The position numbers were made by a program, and so were the translations under genes. DNA of 64,000 nt from Leptasterias polaris. Its lineage: Eukaryota; Echinodermata; Asteroidea; Forcipulatida; Asteriidae. Below the pieces are notes generated by a model that was given only the letters and a program-made list of their open reading frames with translations, made no database searches and was not told where the DNA came from. Positions 1 to 9,750 of this stretch are shown here, one piece after another. Numbering within the stretch: the first letter of the stretch is position 1; the number at the start of each line of letters is the position of its first letter. The stretch spans positions 558,001-622,000 of the forward strand of contig JAZGTN010000163.1 in NCBI GenBank assembly GCA_037783415.1. The letters are read 5' to 3'.

Positions 1-472
1 AAGTGTTATATTAAGTTGATGTTTAAAACTAGTTCTAATTTCAAGACCACTGGTTGTTTTAAAATAATCTTAATGAGTTAGTGGAAACCTCTGGTTATAT
101 ATATATATAGAGAAGCAAAAATGGAGAAAGATTTGCTTTGCTATAGCTGGATACACTTGTAGTGATTTAATGTAAGGATTTTGGTTTATCAGTTTTGCGC
201 TGGTTTCATTAAACACATATGTATAATGAAGCCCAGTATTTGTAAGTTTTTGGTTTTTCTCTAATTTTAATAGATGGCCTACAGATGTGACCAGGGTCAC
301 TAAACATACCTATATAGAGGGGACCAACCCCACCTACCTTGTAGATGAGACACCTGAGTCAACACAGACGATAACCTGATGCTCTGACCCCATTGAATAT
401 CGCCAGTGATATCTAGGGAGTCGTCCTAGCACTATCAAGGACCAGGCAGTTGACGGTCACAGTAATTTTTAG
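1..472 (+). repeat. Partial copy of the LTR, intron-like segment included
   Basis: Positions 1-472 match 1259-1730 almost base for base; the one difference I noticed is T instead of C near 383. The window opens two bases inside the intron-like segment of the LTR, so the LTR head lies outside. The match stops abruptly after the shared stretch ending in cagtaattttta, and the last 380 bp of the LTR are missing. This third copy shows that the intron-containing form of the LTR is not unique to the element that follows. Confidence 0.85.
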
Positions 473-1197
473 TGACATCATCTGAGAGGATTCCATACTG
501 AGACCGTAGAATACTAGTCTGATCCCTGGTTGGTATAATGAAAATTAGCATACAGAGTTGCTAATGCACACACAGGAATTAAGACATAGATTGAGGCAGC
601 AAAATAAACATCTTGAACCTCTGTCCATTTTCGTCTCAAACCCAATGTCATAAAACTGGCAAGCACAAACGCACTTGCTTAGCACAGAAATGGGTTACAA
701 ACCAAAAATGGATCAGGCCATGAGCTTCTTTACCAAGTTTTCTATTGTATTAAGTAAGACCCTCTGTGGTCAGAAAGTCACTGGGAGTGAGTACCCTTCC
801 TTTTGTTAAGGTGGTATTGTCTATTTTTTTAAGTTATGTGTTCTAGATCAGTTGAGTTGAGAACAAAGAAACCCATACATAAAGCAACTTTTGTGTCTGT
901 GGGTTTTCCTTTTGTAATTTAAAGTAGATTGAGATCTAGGTAAATAGTGGTTACACCCTGGAAAGCAAGGGGGAAAGAGAGTGGTTGTGGGAAGTAAGAT
1001 TTAAGAAATGAAGGAGAGATCAATAGAACGTCGAGAGAGATAGACGTGTGGCAGAGAGAGAGGGAGTTTGACTACGTCCAGATACACACCTTGGCAGTTT
1101 TTGCCAGAAGTGACAAAACAATCAGTGTCGCCGAAAGCAAAGAAAACCATTTTACACAGCATCAGCCAAACAGGGCCGATATGAGCCAAGGGTTTGA
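473..1197. other. Spacer between LTR copies, no gene seen
   Basis: This 725-bp stretch separates the partial LTR copy from the complete 5' LTR. I see no credible coding exon; the 62-codon minus-strand frame at 1001-1189 has no recognisable motif. It contains purine-rich GA stretches around 1010-1070. It has no counterpart elsewhere in the window that I can find, so it is probably unique flanking DNA or the inside of another element. Confidence 0.5.
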
Positions 1198-1256
1198 TGT
1201 GACAGTGGCAGAGACGGTCTGACTCGACCAGAACCCCTCACAAGGTTTTTGAAGCC

Positions 1257-1531
1257 GTAAGTGTTATATTAAGTTGATGTTTAAAACTAGTTCTAATTTC
1301 AAGACCACTGGTTGTTTTAAAATAATCTTAATGAGTTAGTGGAAACCTCTGGTTATATATATATATAGAGAAGCAAAAATGGAGAAAGATTTGCTTTGCT
1401 ATAGCTGGATACACTTGTAGTGATTTAATGTAAGGATTTTGGTTTATCAGTTTTGCGCTGGTTTCATTAAACACATATGTATAATGAAGCCCAGTATTTG
1501 TAAGTTTTTGGTTTTTCTCTAATTTTAATAG
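1257..1531 (+). other. GT-AG intron-like segment inside the 5' LTR
   Basis: The segment begins GTAAGTG and ends TTTTAATAG after a pyrimidine-rich run (tttttggtttttctct), so it has a strong 5' splice site, a polypyrimidine tract and a 3' splice site. In the 3' LTR the flanks gaagcc and atggcc are joined directly at 3680/3681 with nothing gained or lost. There is no target-site duplication around it. An exact splice-site deletion is what RNA splicing would produce. It could also be a clean insertion that happens to carry splice sites. Confidence 0.75.
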
Positions 1532-1891
1532 ATGGCCTACAGATGTGACCAGGGTCACTAAACATACCTATATAGAGGGGACCAACCCCACCTACCTTGT
1601 AGATGAGACACCTGAGTCAACACAGACGATAACCTGATGCTCCGACCCCATTGAATATCGCCAGTGATATCTAGGGAGTCGTCCTAGCACTATCAAGGAC
1701 CAGGCAGTTGACGGTCACAGTAATTTTTAAGTCAAACCATTTGCAAGTCTTCTTCAAATATTTGGTCATCTTTAAAAGAATACCTTTGGTGTCCATTACA
1801 TTTATATTCATTTAAATCACGGTACTGATCTTAAACTAAATTGAACAAAACTACGATATATATCTCACTACGGAACCCTTTAACTTAGAGG

Positions 1892-1958
1892 GTCGAGCGG
1901 TTTAGTGCATCGGACTCAAGTTCTGGTGGCTAATTCATCCGGATGTGGGTTCGAATCT
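1892..1958 (+). other. tRNA-Leu-like A-box/B-box module in the 5' LTR
   Basis: The stretch has an A-box-like segment (tcgagcggtttagtg), then the words actcaagttctggtgg, then the B-box GGTTCGAATCT at 1948-1958. The same order and much of the same sequence occurs in the SINE heads at 51799 and 31350. It repeats in the 3' LTR at 4041-4107. It looks like a captured SINE or tRNA fragment, and an internal RNA polymerase III promoter is possible. The acceptor stem is not preserved, so it is not a functional tRNA gene. Confidence 0.7.
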
Positions 1959-2110
1959 GAACCATTTACCCTAAAGGTTTGTTCCCATGAACTGTTGTAA
2001 ATATTTTGTGTTGTAAATATTAAAGATGTAAATAAAAATCGGTAACTGAAAGACTATATGAACATTTGTAACCTTTGCCAATGTATATTGTGTAAAAGGG
2101 ATTCCAACAA

Positions 2111-2128
2111 TGGGGGCTTGTCCGGGAG
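2111..2128 (+). other. Primer binding site, tRNA-Pro type
   Basis: One base after the LTR end comes TGGGGGCTTGTCCGGGAG. This closely resembles the proline tRNA primer binding site known from many retroelements, differing by about two bases. Its place directly behind the LTR supports the LTR boundary at 2109. Confidence 0.8.
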
Positions 2129-2365
2129 AGGATTTTGAATTTTAGAATCCAATGGAATACGGAACAATTTATAATCCCTTTGAGAATGTTCATTGACTCT
2201 TATTCTGGTTATTTGTGATGTTGATAACTGTGATATTTAAGTTGTTTTTTTCTTGTATTTGTGCGGGTTGAGTCGGACTGCCTTTGCTGCCTTGTTACAT
2301 CAAACCAATGTTCTCCTTCCCACAGTCTAGAAACTGGTAAGTGGCTAACTCATGAGTGTGTAAAA

Positions 2366-3556
2366 ATGGAGAAGGAAATTGAAAAAATCAAAGCTATTGC
2401 AGAAGCTTGTGACCTTAGTGGTAGGGAGTTGGTTGAATTTGTTAAAAAGGAACGAGAGGAAAAGTCAAAACTTGATAGAGAAGAACGCGTGTATCAATTA
2501 GAAGTAAAACGACAGGATCGTGGTAACCTTGAGATTCAATTGCGGATAGAAGAGATGAAGCAAGAAAGTCATCATAAACACGATGAATCATCTGCAAGTC
2601 ATACATATACTCCTAAAGCGCGTATTCCAAAATTGCCTTATTTCGACGAAACCAAAGATGACATTGACGCATACTTGCAGCGTTACGAACGCTATGCACA
2701 AAGTCAAGAATGGGACGAAAATAATTGGGCGCTAAACCTTAGTGCATTGTTAAAAGGGAAAGCCCTGGAAGTGTACTCACGTTTAGCTATCGAAGAAGCC
2801 GGTAATTACTCGTGTCTAAAAGTTGCTTTGTTAAGGCGATTTCACCTAACCGCACAAGGTTTCAAACAGAAATTTCGAACTGCTCGTCCAGAACGCGACG
2901 AAAGTGCTCCTCAGTTCGCTGTTCGACTTGATAACTGGCTTACCAGATGGGTTGAATTAGAGAAGTGCCAACCCACCTATGAGAGTCTAAAAGATCTATT
3001 ATTGCGTGAACAATTCCTAAATAGTGTAGATCTCAATTTGTCTATTTTTTTGAAAGAAAGAGATCCCAAGAGGGTTTTTGACATGGCTAAGTTAGCAGAA
3101 CAGTACTGTGATGCTCATGGAGGTTTTAATATGCAATCCCAGTTGAGAAAAACTCAATCTACGGGTGGCACTGGAAATAGAACCTCATATGAAATGAAAC
3201 CTCACACGAAACCACAAATGAACTTCAGACCACAAGCAAGTTTATACCCACCGCGTGATAGCTCTCGAACCCCAGACAGAACATGCTATATTTGTCACAA
3301 GGTTGGCCATATGGCTCGCGATTGTCGCTATAAGTCGAAAAATACGTCCGTCGCAAAGTTTGCTAACGTCATTGCATCAGCGCTTACTGGGTTAGTTCAT
3401 GACGATATTGAACAAAGAAATGATGAACGTAACGAATCAGAAACCATTGCTTGCATGATGACTCCACATAACGGGGTCATAAATCAGTTGTTCAAAAGAT
3501 GGATTTGTCATGCTCAAATGTGGATATTCATTACCGATAATGAGTGCAGCTTGTAG
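2366..3556 (+). CDS. gag: Gag protein of a Ty3/gypsy-like retrotransposon
   Basis: The frame is open from 2261, but the likely start is the ATG at 2366 (MEKEIEKIKAIAEACDL), giving 396 residues; the 35 residues before it look like leader. The N-terminal part is a charged, probably coiled-coil segment. A retrotransposon Gag domain follows, with the recognisable motifs KLPYFDETKDDIDAYLQRYE and WALNLSALLKGKALEVY. A CCHC zinc knuckle (CYICHKVGHMARDC) lies at about residues 307-320 counted from this start, and would bind the RNA genome. The last 20 or so residues are out of frame with the following protease remnant, so the natural Gag-Pol continuation is broken near 3485-3495. Confidence 0.88.
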   Translation: MEKEIEKIKAIAEACDLSGRELVEFVKKEREEKSKLDREERVYQLEVKRQDRGNLEIQLRIEEMKQESHHKHDESSASHTYTPKARIPKLPYFDETKDDIDAYLQRYERYAQSQEWDENNWALNLSALLKGKALEVYSRLAIEEAGNYSCLKVALLRRFHLTAQGFKQKFRTARPERDESAPQFAVRLDNWLTRWVELEKCQPTYESLKDLLLREQFLNSVDLNLSIFLKERDPKRVFDMAKLAEQYCDAHGGFNMQSQLRKTQSTGGTGNRTSYEMKPHTKPQMNFRPQASLYPPRDSSRTPDRTCYICHKVGHMARDCRYKSKNTSVAKFANVIASALTGLVHDDIEQRNDERNESETIACMMTPHNGVINQLFKRWICHAQMWIFITDNECSL

Positions 3557-3623
3557 GGATAAAAACCCAAAGGGTATGCCCGTTGTGGAAGGTAGGGTGA
3601 ATGACAAAACAGTGAATGTGATG
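3495..3623 (+). pseudogene. Remnant of the gag-protease junction, shifted frame
   Basis: In the frame one base ahead of gag, the sequence reads a stretch typical of the region just before the retropepsin active site, including KCGYSLPIMSAACRD and MPVVEGRVNDKTVNV. It stops where the 3' LTR begins, so the catalytic aspartate motif and everything downstream are lost. The shift relative to gag could be an indel or a natural frameshift site; the abrupt end is a deletion. Confidence 0.7.
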
Positions 3624-4258
3624 TGACAGTGGCAGAGACGGTCTGACTCGACCAGAACCCCTCACAAGGTTTTTGAAGCCATGGCCTACAGATGTGACCA
3701 GGGTCACTAAACATACCTATATAGAGGGGACCAACCCCACCTACCTTGTAGATGAGACACCTGAGTCAACACAGACGATAACCTGATGCTCCGACCCCAT
3801 TGAATATCGCCAGTGATATCTAGGGAGTCGTCCTAGCACTATCAAGGACCAGGCAGTTGACGGTCACAGTAATTTTTAAGTCAAACCATTTGCAAGTCTT
3901 CTTCAAATATTTGGTCATCTTTAAAAGAATACCTTTGGTGTCCATTACATTTATATTCATTTAAATCACGGTACTGATCTTAAACTAAATTGAACAAAAC
4001 TACGATATATATCTCACTACGGAACCCTTTAACTTAGAGGGTCGAGCGGTTTAGTGCATCGGACTCAAGTTCTGGTGGCTAATTCATCCGGATGTGGGTT
4101 CGAATCTGAACCATTTACCCTAAAGGTTTGTTCCCATGAACTGTTGTAAATATTTTGTGTTGTAAATATTAAAGATGTAAATAAAAATCGGTAACTGAAA
4201 GACTATATGAACATTTGTAACCTTTGCCAATGTATATTGTGTAAAAGGGATTCCAACA
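3622..4258 (+). repeat. 3' LTR, 637 bp, intronless form
   Basis: It starts TGTGACAGTGG and ends GGATTCCAACA. The sequence follows the 5' LTR throughout, but gaagcc is joined straight to atggcc at 3680/3681. The tRNA-like module is at 4041-4107. Confidence 0.9.
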
Positions 4259-5429
4259 CTTTTGACCCAGCCAGCATGAGTGACAATTTCAAGGAAAAAG
4301 AGATCCCTTTGTACATGTTTTGTATACAGGCAGGTCTCACTTTTTCATTTTTACCAATTGACAAATGCTTTTAGGAATAAAAAACTCAATCAAACAATTC
4401 CAAGAACGAACAACAAAATTAGTTCCATATGATTGAAGAAGCCTGCTTCATTTTGGTGTAAAAATGTTAAAGACAATTTGGTTGTACAGGTTGTTGGAAC
4501 AGCAGTTTAAAAAATTAATGTGTTGACCCAATTCACTAGACGTCATTATCACAATAATCTTGGTTGCGCCCTTTTAGGAGTCAATGCCCCACCGTGTTAT
4601 GCAGTGTAGCGTGAATTTTGGGCAACGCGGCTCTTACACGATATCTACCTGTTGACTCCCCCAAAGTGGTGAGTGTTGCACAGTCTGTCCAGTCACAATG
4701 TGTGACGTGCGTGCAAGGGGTTCATTGGTGGATTTCAGGCATGTGTTTTCTCAGGATTTGTTTCCCGATTTAATTTTTTTTTCAAAATCGCCTTAAACCT
4801 TCAAATCACATGGGAGAAAGAAATAGTCCACATTGTGTGCAAACCTGCAGTTTTGTATATATGGTGATGCTTAGAGTCTGTAAACCTCCTGAACCTCCTG
4901 AATTGTTACAACTAGATGGGAGGCTTTGGGTCTAGCATAAGGGGGGGGGGGGGACTCATGGCTGTTAGCTATTTTTTAAGGAAATTTCACATTTGTCAAA
5001 TTTCATCCCTAGAATTTTTCATTGAAAGCGGTGAGGAACCGGAACGACGACGTTGAGTCAGGCACATTTTTTGGTTAACATCAATGAGGTATTTATAGTT
5101 AAAACATGAGCTTTGTTAGACGACCCCAAGCTAGAGAGTCAGCCTGGGGTTACAAAGTACATACATTCTAATGTAAATTTACAGTAACAGTACTAACATT
5201 CAGAAGGGTTGGGCAATATTTTTGGAACTTTTACATACTGTACATTAAAAATGAATTCATTCATTATGTACATTCTGACTGGCCCTCCAAAGAGCAGGAT
5301 AAAAATGCTCACTTTCTGGGTTTTCTGTATGGATAAAGGCAGAGAATTTGTTCAACATGCCATTGTTTGTTTGTATAGCATTATTTTTGTATGAAAGTCA
5401 AAAGTTTCAACATTTACCACAGACATGAA
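4259..5429. other. Intergenic stretch, no gene recognised
   Basis: I see AT-rich unique-looking DNA with a run of 13 G at 4941-4953. A weak inverted pair of gagtcaat/gttgactc words lies around 4576-4660. No reading frame here has a recognisable domain or splice pattern. Confidence 0.4.
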
Positions 5430-5912
5430 AGAGCGGTAAACAGGGAACTTGCTGGAGGTGTACAGAGCAGGGGAACTTGCTGGAAGTGTACAGAGCAAGG
5501 AAACTTGCTGGAAGTGTACAGAGCAAAGGAATTTGCTGACATTGTACAGAGCAGGGAAATTTGCTGCAAGTGTTACAGAGCAAGAAAATTTGCTGCAAGT
5601 GTATAGAGCAAAGAAACTTGCTGGAAGAGTAAAGAGAAAAGAAACTTGCTGGAAGTGTACTGAGCAGGGAAACTTGCTGGAAGTGTACAGAGCAAGGAAA
5701 CTTGCTGGAAATGTACAGAGCAAAAGACTTGCTGGAAGAGTAAAGAGCAAGGAAGTTTGTTGGAAGTGCACAGAGCAGGGAAATGTACTGGAAGGGTACA
5801 AAGCAAGGGAACTTGCTGGAAGTGTACAGAGTAGAGATTCTTGCTGGAAGTGTACAGAGCAAGGATTCTTGCTGGAAGTGTACAGAGCAAGGAAACTTGC
5901 TGGAAGTGTTTA
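5430..5912. repeat. 28-bp minisatellite, about 16-17 copies
   Basis: The unit is close to acttgctggaagtgtacaga plus gcaaggaa (28 bp), with copies varying by substitutions and 1-2-base indels. The unit has few stop codons on either strand, so overlapping open frames of 140-154 codons appear on both strands. These change frame with every unit and carry no known motif, so I treat the array as noncoding. Confidence 0.93.
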
Positions 5913-7959
5913 ATTTTGAGCTGAGGTAAAATAATTAGTTTTTGGTTATTCTTCAAGGAATACCTGGTAGCATACCTGGTAGCCAAAGCAGTTTATGTGT
6001 AGGCTTTTTTTAAGAGTTTTGATTCAGTTTCGGGACAATTGTCATAATGCATTTGACAAGAAACACAAACAATTGTGTACCACTTTTCTAACAGCAGCTT
6101 TGTTTTTAAGAACCCGAAACCACCCAAAAAGTTTTCAAACTTTTGAATGGATATGCAGGCATTTTTTTATACTGAAAATGATTAGAGTTGATTAGTAATT
6201 AGTAACATCATTTTTAATTTGCCTTCTCAAATTTTAACCAGAAAGTGGATGGAAAAAGGTAGGCCTCAGTTACTTTTTACATCCCCTTTGATGGAAATTT
6301 GCGTATGTTTTAGAAATAATTATAATAATAATCAATTTATTTTTAAGTAGCCACAAGGGAAATTTTAGTACAATCTTGCATTCACTTATTGGGAAAACTT
6401 TGGACAGTTTCAGGTACAGGTACTTTACAGAAAATACAACTATTGTGAAAAACTGCTAATGTGACAGATGCAAAGTTAATTTTCTTTTCGCTATTGCACG
6501 ACAGGTGCAGCGCGCTCGTTAGAGCATGCCCAATTATGTAATGTTTTTCTTTCACATTCTTCCGTAAAACCAGGGCATTTTCAGCCTAGCTTTTACTCTC
6601 TATATGCGAAGCGAGTAGCTCCGCCACTCCATTGTTCACCAAGACATTACAATTGTGTTGTTTTTTCTTGTTACTTGTGTTTCTTACATCCGTGAAATCT
6701 AGAAAAGAAAATAATTTTCTAACGAAAGAACGGAGTGAGAAAGTGATTCGTTGTTGTGTTTCTTTGTCACTTGTCATTTGCTATATAGATCAGCTTATGA
6801 CCTCCACAGCCAGTTGAACAGTCGTCGGTGGTTGCATGAGCAGCTTCTTAATGAACTAATCCAAATCAAAAGCGTCATGGTCTGAGGACAGGGAGGACGC
6901 CAGCAGTGGTTTATACTCACAACAAAAACTAGTTGATTTAAAATAGTTATTAAATTGGCCTATTAATCAGCATTATGTTGACAAAAAACAATCTAAGATC
7001 CTACCTTTATGGCTCACCTCAGGCCAAATTCTTAAAGATGTTTCTAAGCTCACAAAAATCTGCCGAGAATGAAAAAAAAAATAACAAAATAAAAATTCTT
7101 TATTTCTACTGAAGACAGAGTGCGCTGATTGATACGTCCTGTTGTTACACCAATGTTTCTTTTCTGAATTATCACAAGTTCTCATACGTGACATTTTATG
7201 ATGTGGTGTTACCACAATCCTCAGTCTCGTGATTGTTTTCCTCATCATGCGAATGCACAAATCATAAATGCTATTAAGCAAAAAAAAAGGTTACCGGCCA
7301 AAAGCTATGTGATGTATTCTGCTTGTGACTGGTTGCCTGCTTAATTTTTGCTTAAAAGCACTTTGAATATATTTCGATGAGCACCCTTTATGAAATTCTG
7401 TCCTGGCGCCAAATGCACACTATTAAAAAAATATGAAGATTTTTTTATTGAGCATTTCTATGAAATGCACACAATTCAAACATTTTGAAGATTTTCAGAC
7501 GAACATTTCTTCGATTCTTTGATTCAAACACTTTGTCTCGATGCAAAGGTTCTACCTCCATTAGATTCCCCACGGTTAATTAGAATGAAAACACCAGCTG
7601 ATTAGTTAACGACATCCTGCTTGTCGCGCCGTTGCCAGACAGACACCAGGGACTGTTGGCTAATTCTCCCTTGGGGAGACAGGGACGTGCTTCATCCCAC
7701 TAATAAATGAAGCCAACCCTTGATTACATCTATTATTGATAGCGTTTTTGCATGGTAGAGACAGTGGTTTAATTACTGTTAACTCATGCAGAAACAACCA
7801 CCAAGTCTTGCCAGAAAATCTACATATAAACAAAAGTGGCTGGATGAAATTCCTTCCTCTGTGATGTGATCGAGACAGACTTAAAACACATCTTATGCTG
7901 GTGATAATTGTACTGTGGGTTGAAGAACTTTATCTGTCATAGCGAGCCCTAAAAGCAGA
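5913..7959. other. Intergenic stretch, no gene recognised
   Basis: A short ATT/AAT-rich segment at 6316-6345 resembles the tail of a retroposed element. The rest is AT-rich with small unsupported frames. I see no convincing exon or repeat boundary. Confidence 0.35.
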
Positions 7960-8470
7960 TTAAACAGTGAACACATTATACCTGGTTTTATTATTTGTTT
8001 CCCCTATGAAACAGCCAAAAAGTGCTCCTCATGAAAAATATTTTAATAATTTGGGGTTGATCAAAGAAAAATTGATTAGAGCGAGACTTGAACCTGCGAA
8101 CTATTTATCCCCATGTCGGTGGTCTCCCTATTTTGTCAATATCTTTTTTTGGGGGGGTGGGGGGGGGGGGTGCAAGTTGGAAGCCACTCCACCTGTAACT
8201 GCTAGCCAGGGATCACACCCAAGTTTAGGACACAACCTGGGGAGTGGCAGGAAGCCACTCCACCTGTAACTGCTAGCCAGGGATCACACCCAAGTTTAGG
8301 ACACAACCTGGGGAGTGGCAGGAAGCCACTCCACCTGTAACTGCTAGCCAGGGATCACACCCAAGTTTAGGACACAACCTGGGGAGTGGCAGGAAGCCAC
8401 TCCACCTGTAACTGCTAGCCAGGGATCACACCCAAGTTTAGGGTATGCAACTTTTTATTTCAAATTTCAA
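7960..8470 (-). repeat. Inverted copy of a tRNA-like dispersed repeat
   Basis: Read on the minus strand, this stretch carries the words gggagaccaccgacat and GGTTCAAGTCTC, which parallel gggagatcgccaacat and GGTTCAAATCC in the repeat at 50160-50404. A third relative lies at 54540-54800. It contains the 71-bp tandem array and a G-rich run at 8151-8171. Confidence 0.6.
8179..8443. repeat. 71-bp tandem repeat, 3.7 copies
   Basis: Units start ggaagccactcc at 8179, 8250, 8321 and 8392, an exact 71-bp period. The copies appear identical, so the expansion is recent. A single diverged copy of the unit occurs at about 54610-54685, so the monomer pre-existed inside a dispersed repeat. Confidence 0.95.
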
Positions 8471-9429
8471 GTATTCAACCACAAGGGAAAGTTTATTACT
8501 TTAACTAAGAGTATATAACACTTTTTCCAATAGATTTTTGTTGATGATTTGTGAACTGTTACAACACTGCACCGATGTACGCAAGTCCAATACAAGGATG
8601 AGAAATGTCAGACCTTTATCTGAATTCAGACTTTTTTATGTCTGCCTGATGAAAAAAAAGTAGCTGTTGTTTTCTTCAGATATAAAGAAATATTGCTCTT
8701 TGATCTACTTCTCTAGCACTGAGGATAACTGTTTTTAAAAGCTTTTTAAAATCTATAACTCTGGGGGTTACTAGAAGGTAGAAATATCATCGTTTCAACA
8801 TCTCTTTAAGTATGAATCCTAGGTTTAGGCTTATTTTTCGGCAATGACGCTCGCCCCTGCATGTAATTCAAGCTCCAAAAAAAAATAGCATTAATTGAAT
8901 CCTTTTCCCGAGACAGGATGAAGTATTGATGGAATAAATCAGTTGATTAGCAGATGAGGCTAGGGAGTGAATAATTTAATTTGTCGCTAATTCCCTGTAT
9001 ACACGCTCCATTCTCAACAAATGATCAAATCAATTGTGTATTGATTTGAAATGCCGTAATGTGTCAATCCATAGTATCCAGGGACAACCAAGCACTTTGC
9101 CGTAGTCTGTTAACAACCCTGCCGAGGGGATAGTATTCACACTCTGTGCTGGACACCAGGGAAAGTGCTGGGAACTGAAAAGTACAAAGGTTGGCGTGCG
9201 GGCTCTAATCTCGTTACTAGAGCAGTGCCCAGGCTCTTGCAATAAGCATGGAGAGTGGGGTGTGGTGGCCAATTTGCCAACTCACCAGAAAGACTAGCAC
9301 ACAGCTCAGTCACCCACTCAGTGTAGGTCTTTTATTTATTGTTGATGCAAGTGTTAAACTATGATGTATCAAAATGTAAAACCAGCTACACACTATTGAC
9401 AAATCATCAATGTTTGTTTTACTGAAACA
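8471..9429. other. Intergenic stretch, no gene recognised
   Basis: AT-rich sequence with no clear repeat or exon. The minus-strand frame at 9030-9272 has no recognisable motif. Confidence 0.35.
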
Positions 9430-9590
9430 ATTCAATGGGTTCACAAGGTGCTGCTGGGCTGCAATCAGAATCACTGGGGTAAGTGTCATCCTGCATTACA
9501 CAACACTACTGGACCTACAGCTTTATGTCCCATCTAGAGGACGAAGCAATAGTAGTCTAGTGTCTCGCTTGGGACCAGGACTCAAACCTA
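9430..9590 (-). repeat. Partial tRNA-headed SINE body
   Basis: The words acaaggtgctg, cattacacaacac, ctttatgtcccatct and gaggacgaagca occur in the same order as in the complete minus-strand SINE at 12300-12470. The tRNA-like head and ATT tail are not recognisable. Confidence 0.6.
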
Positions 9591-9611
9591 TGGTGGCCCT
9601 GAAGGGACATC

Positions 9612-9750
9612 GCATATCGCAAACGTGTGCGCATACGTATGCAATGTCGTGAAACAATTCGCAACTATGTGCGCACACGTATGCAATGTCGTGAAATAAT
9701 TCGCAAATATGTGCGCACACGTCTGCGAATATATTTGCGATGTCGTGAAT
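9612..9750. repeat. Short tandem repeat, about 3 units of 42-54 bp
   Basis: The unit contains gtgcgcacacgtatgcaatg followed by tcgtgaaa and ttcgcaa. Units recur at 9641, 9683 and 9737. Alternating purine-pyrimidine stretches (gtgcgcacacgtatgc) are prominent and partly palindromic. Confidence 0.75.

Larger units (their letters stand above)
1198..2109 (+). repeat. 5' LTR, 912 bp, with intron-like segment
   Basis: The LTR starts TGTGACAGTGG and ends GGATTCCAACA. It is colinear with the 3' LTR except for a 275-nt segment at 1257-1531. Without that segment it measures 637 bp, exactly the length of the 3' LTR. I saw no other difference between the two, which points to a young insertion. Confidence 0.9.
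1198..4258 (+). mobile_element. Deleted Ty3/gypsy-like LTR retrotransposon
   Basis: The order is 5' LTR (1198-2109), primer binding site (2111-2128), gag ORF, a short remnant of the protease region, and 3' LTR (3622-4258). The LTRs start TGTGACAG and end TTCCAACA, the usual TG...CA ends. The internal part is only about 1.5 kb, so protease, reverse transcriptase, RNase H and integrase are gone. The 3' LTR follows directly on coding sequence with no polypurine tract, and the junction shows the short homology TGTGA, which suggests an internal deletion after insertion. I find no matching target-site duplication next to the two outer ends. Confidence 0.9.

Noticed and set aside
70..300. Identical 76-codon minus-strand frames at 70-300 and 1328-1558
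   Set aside because: They lie in the duplicated LTR segment, mostly in the intron-like part, and are identical only because the DNA is duplicated.
5352..5986. Overlapping open frames of 137-154 codons on both strands
   Set aside because: They are produced by the 28-bp minisatellite; the frames change from unit to unit and have no known motif.
8179..8443. Attachment-site or integron-like repeats
   Set aside because: Perfect head-to-tail 71-bp units without spacers or an integrase nearby fit ordinary tandem duplication.
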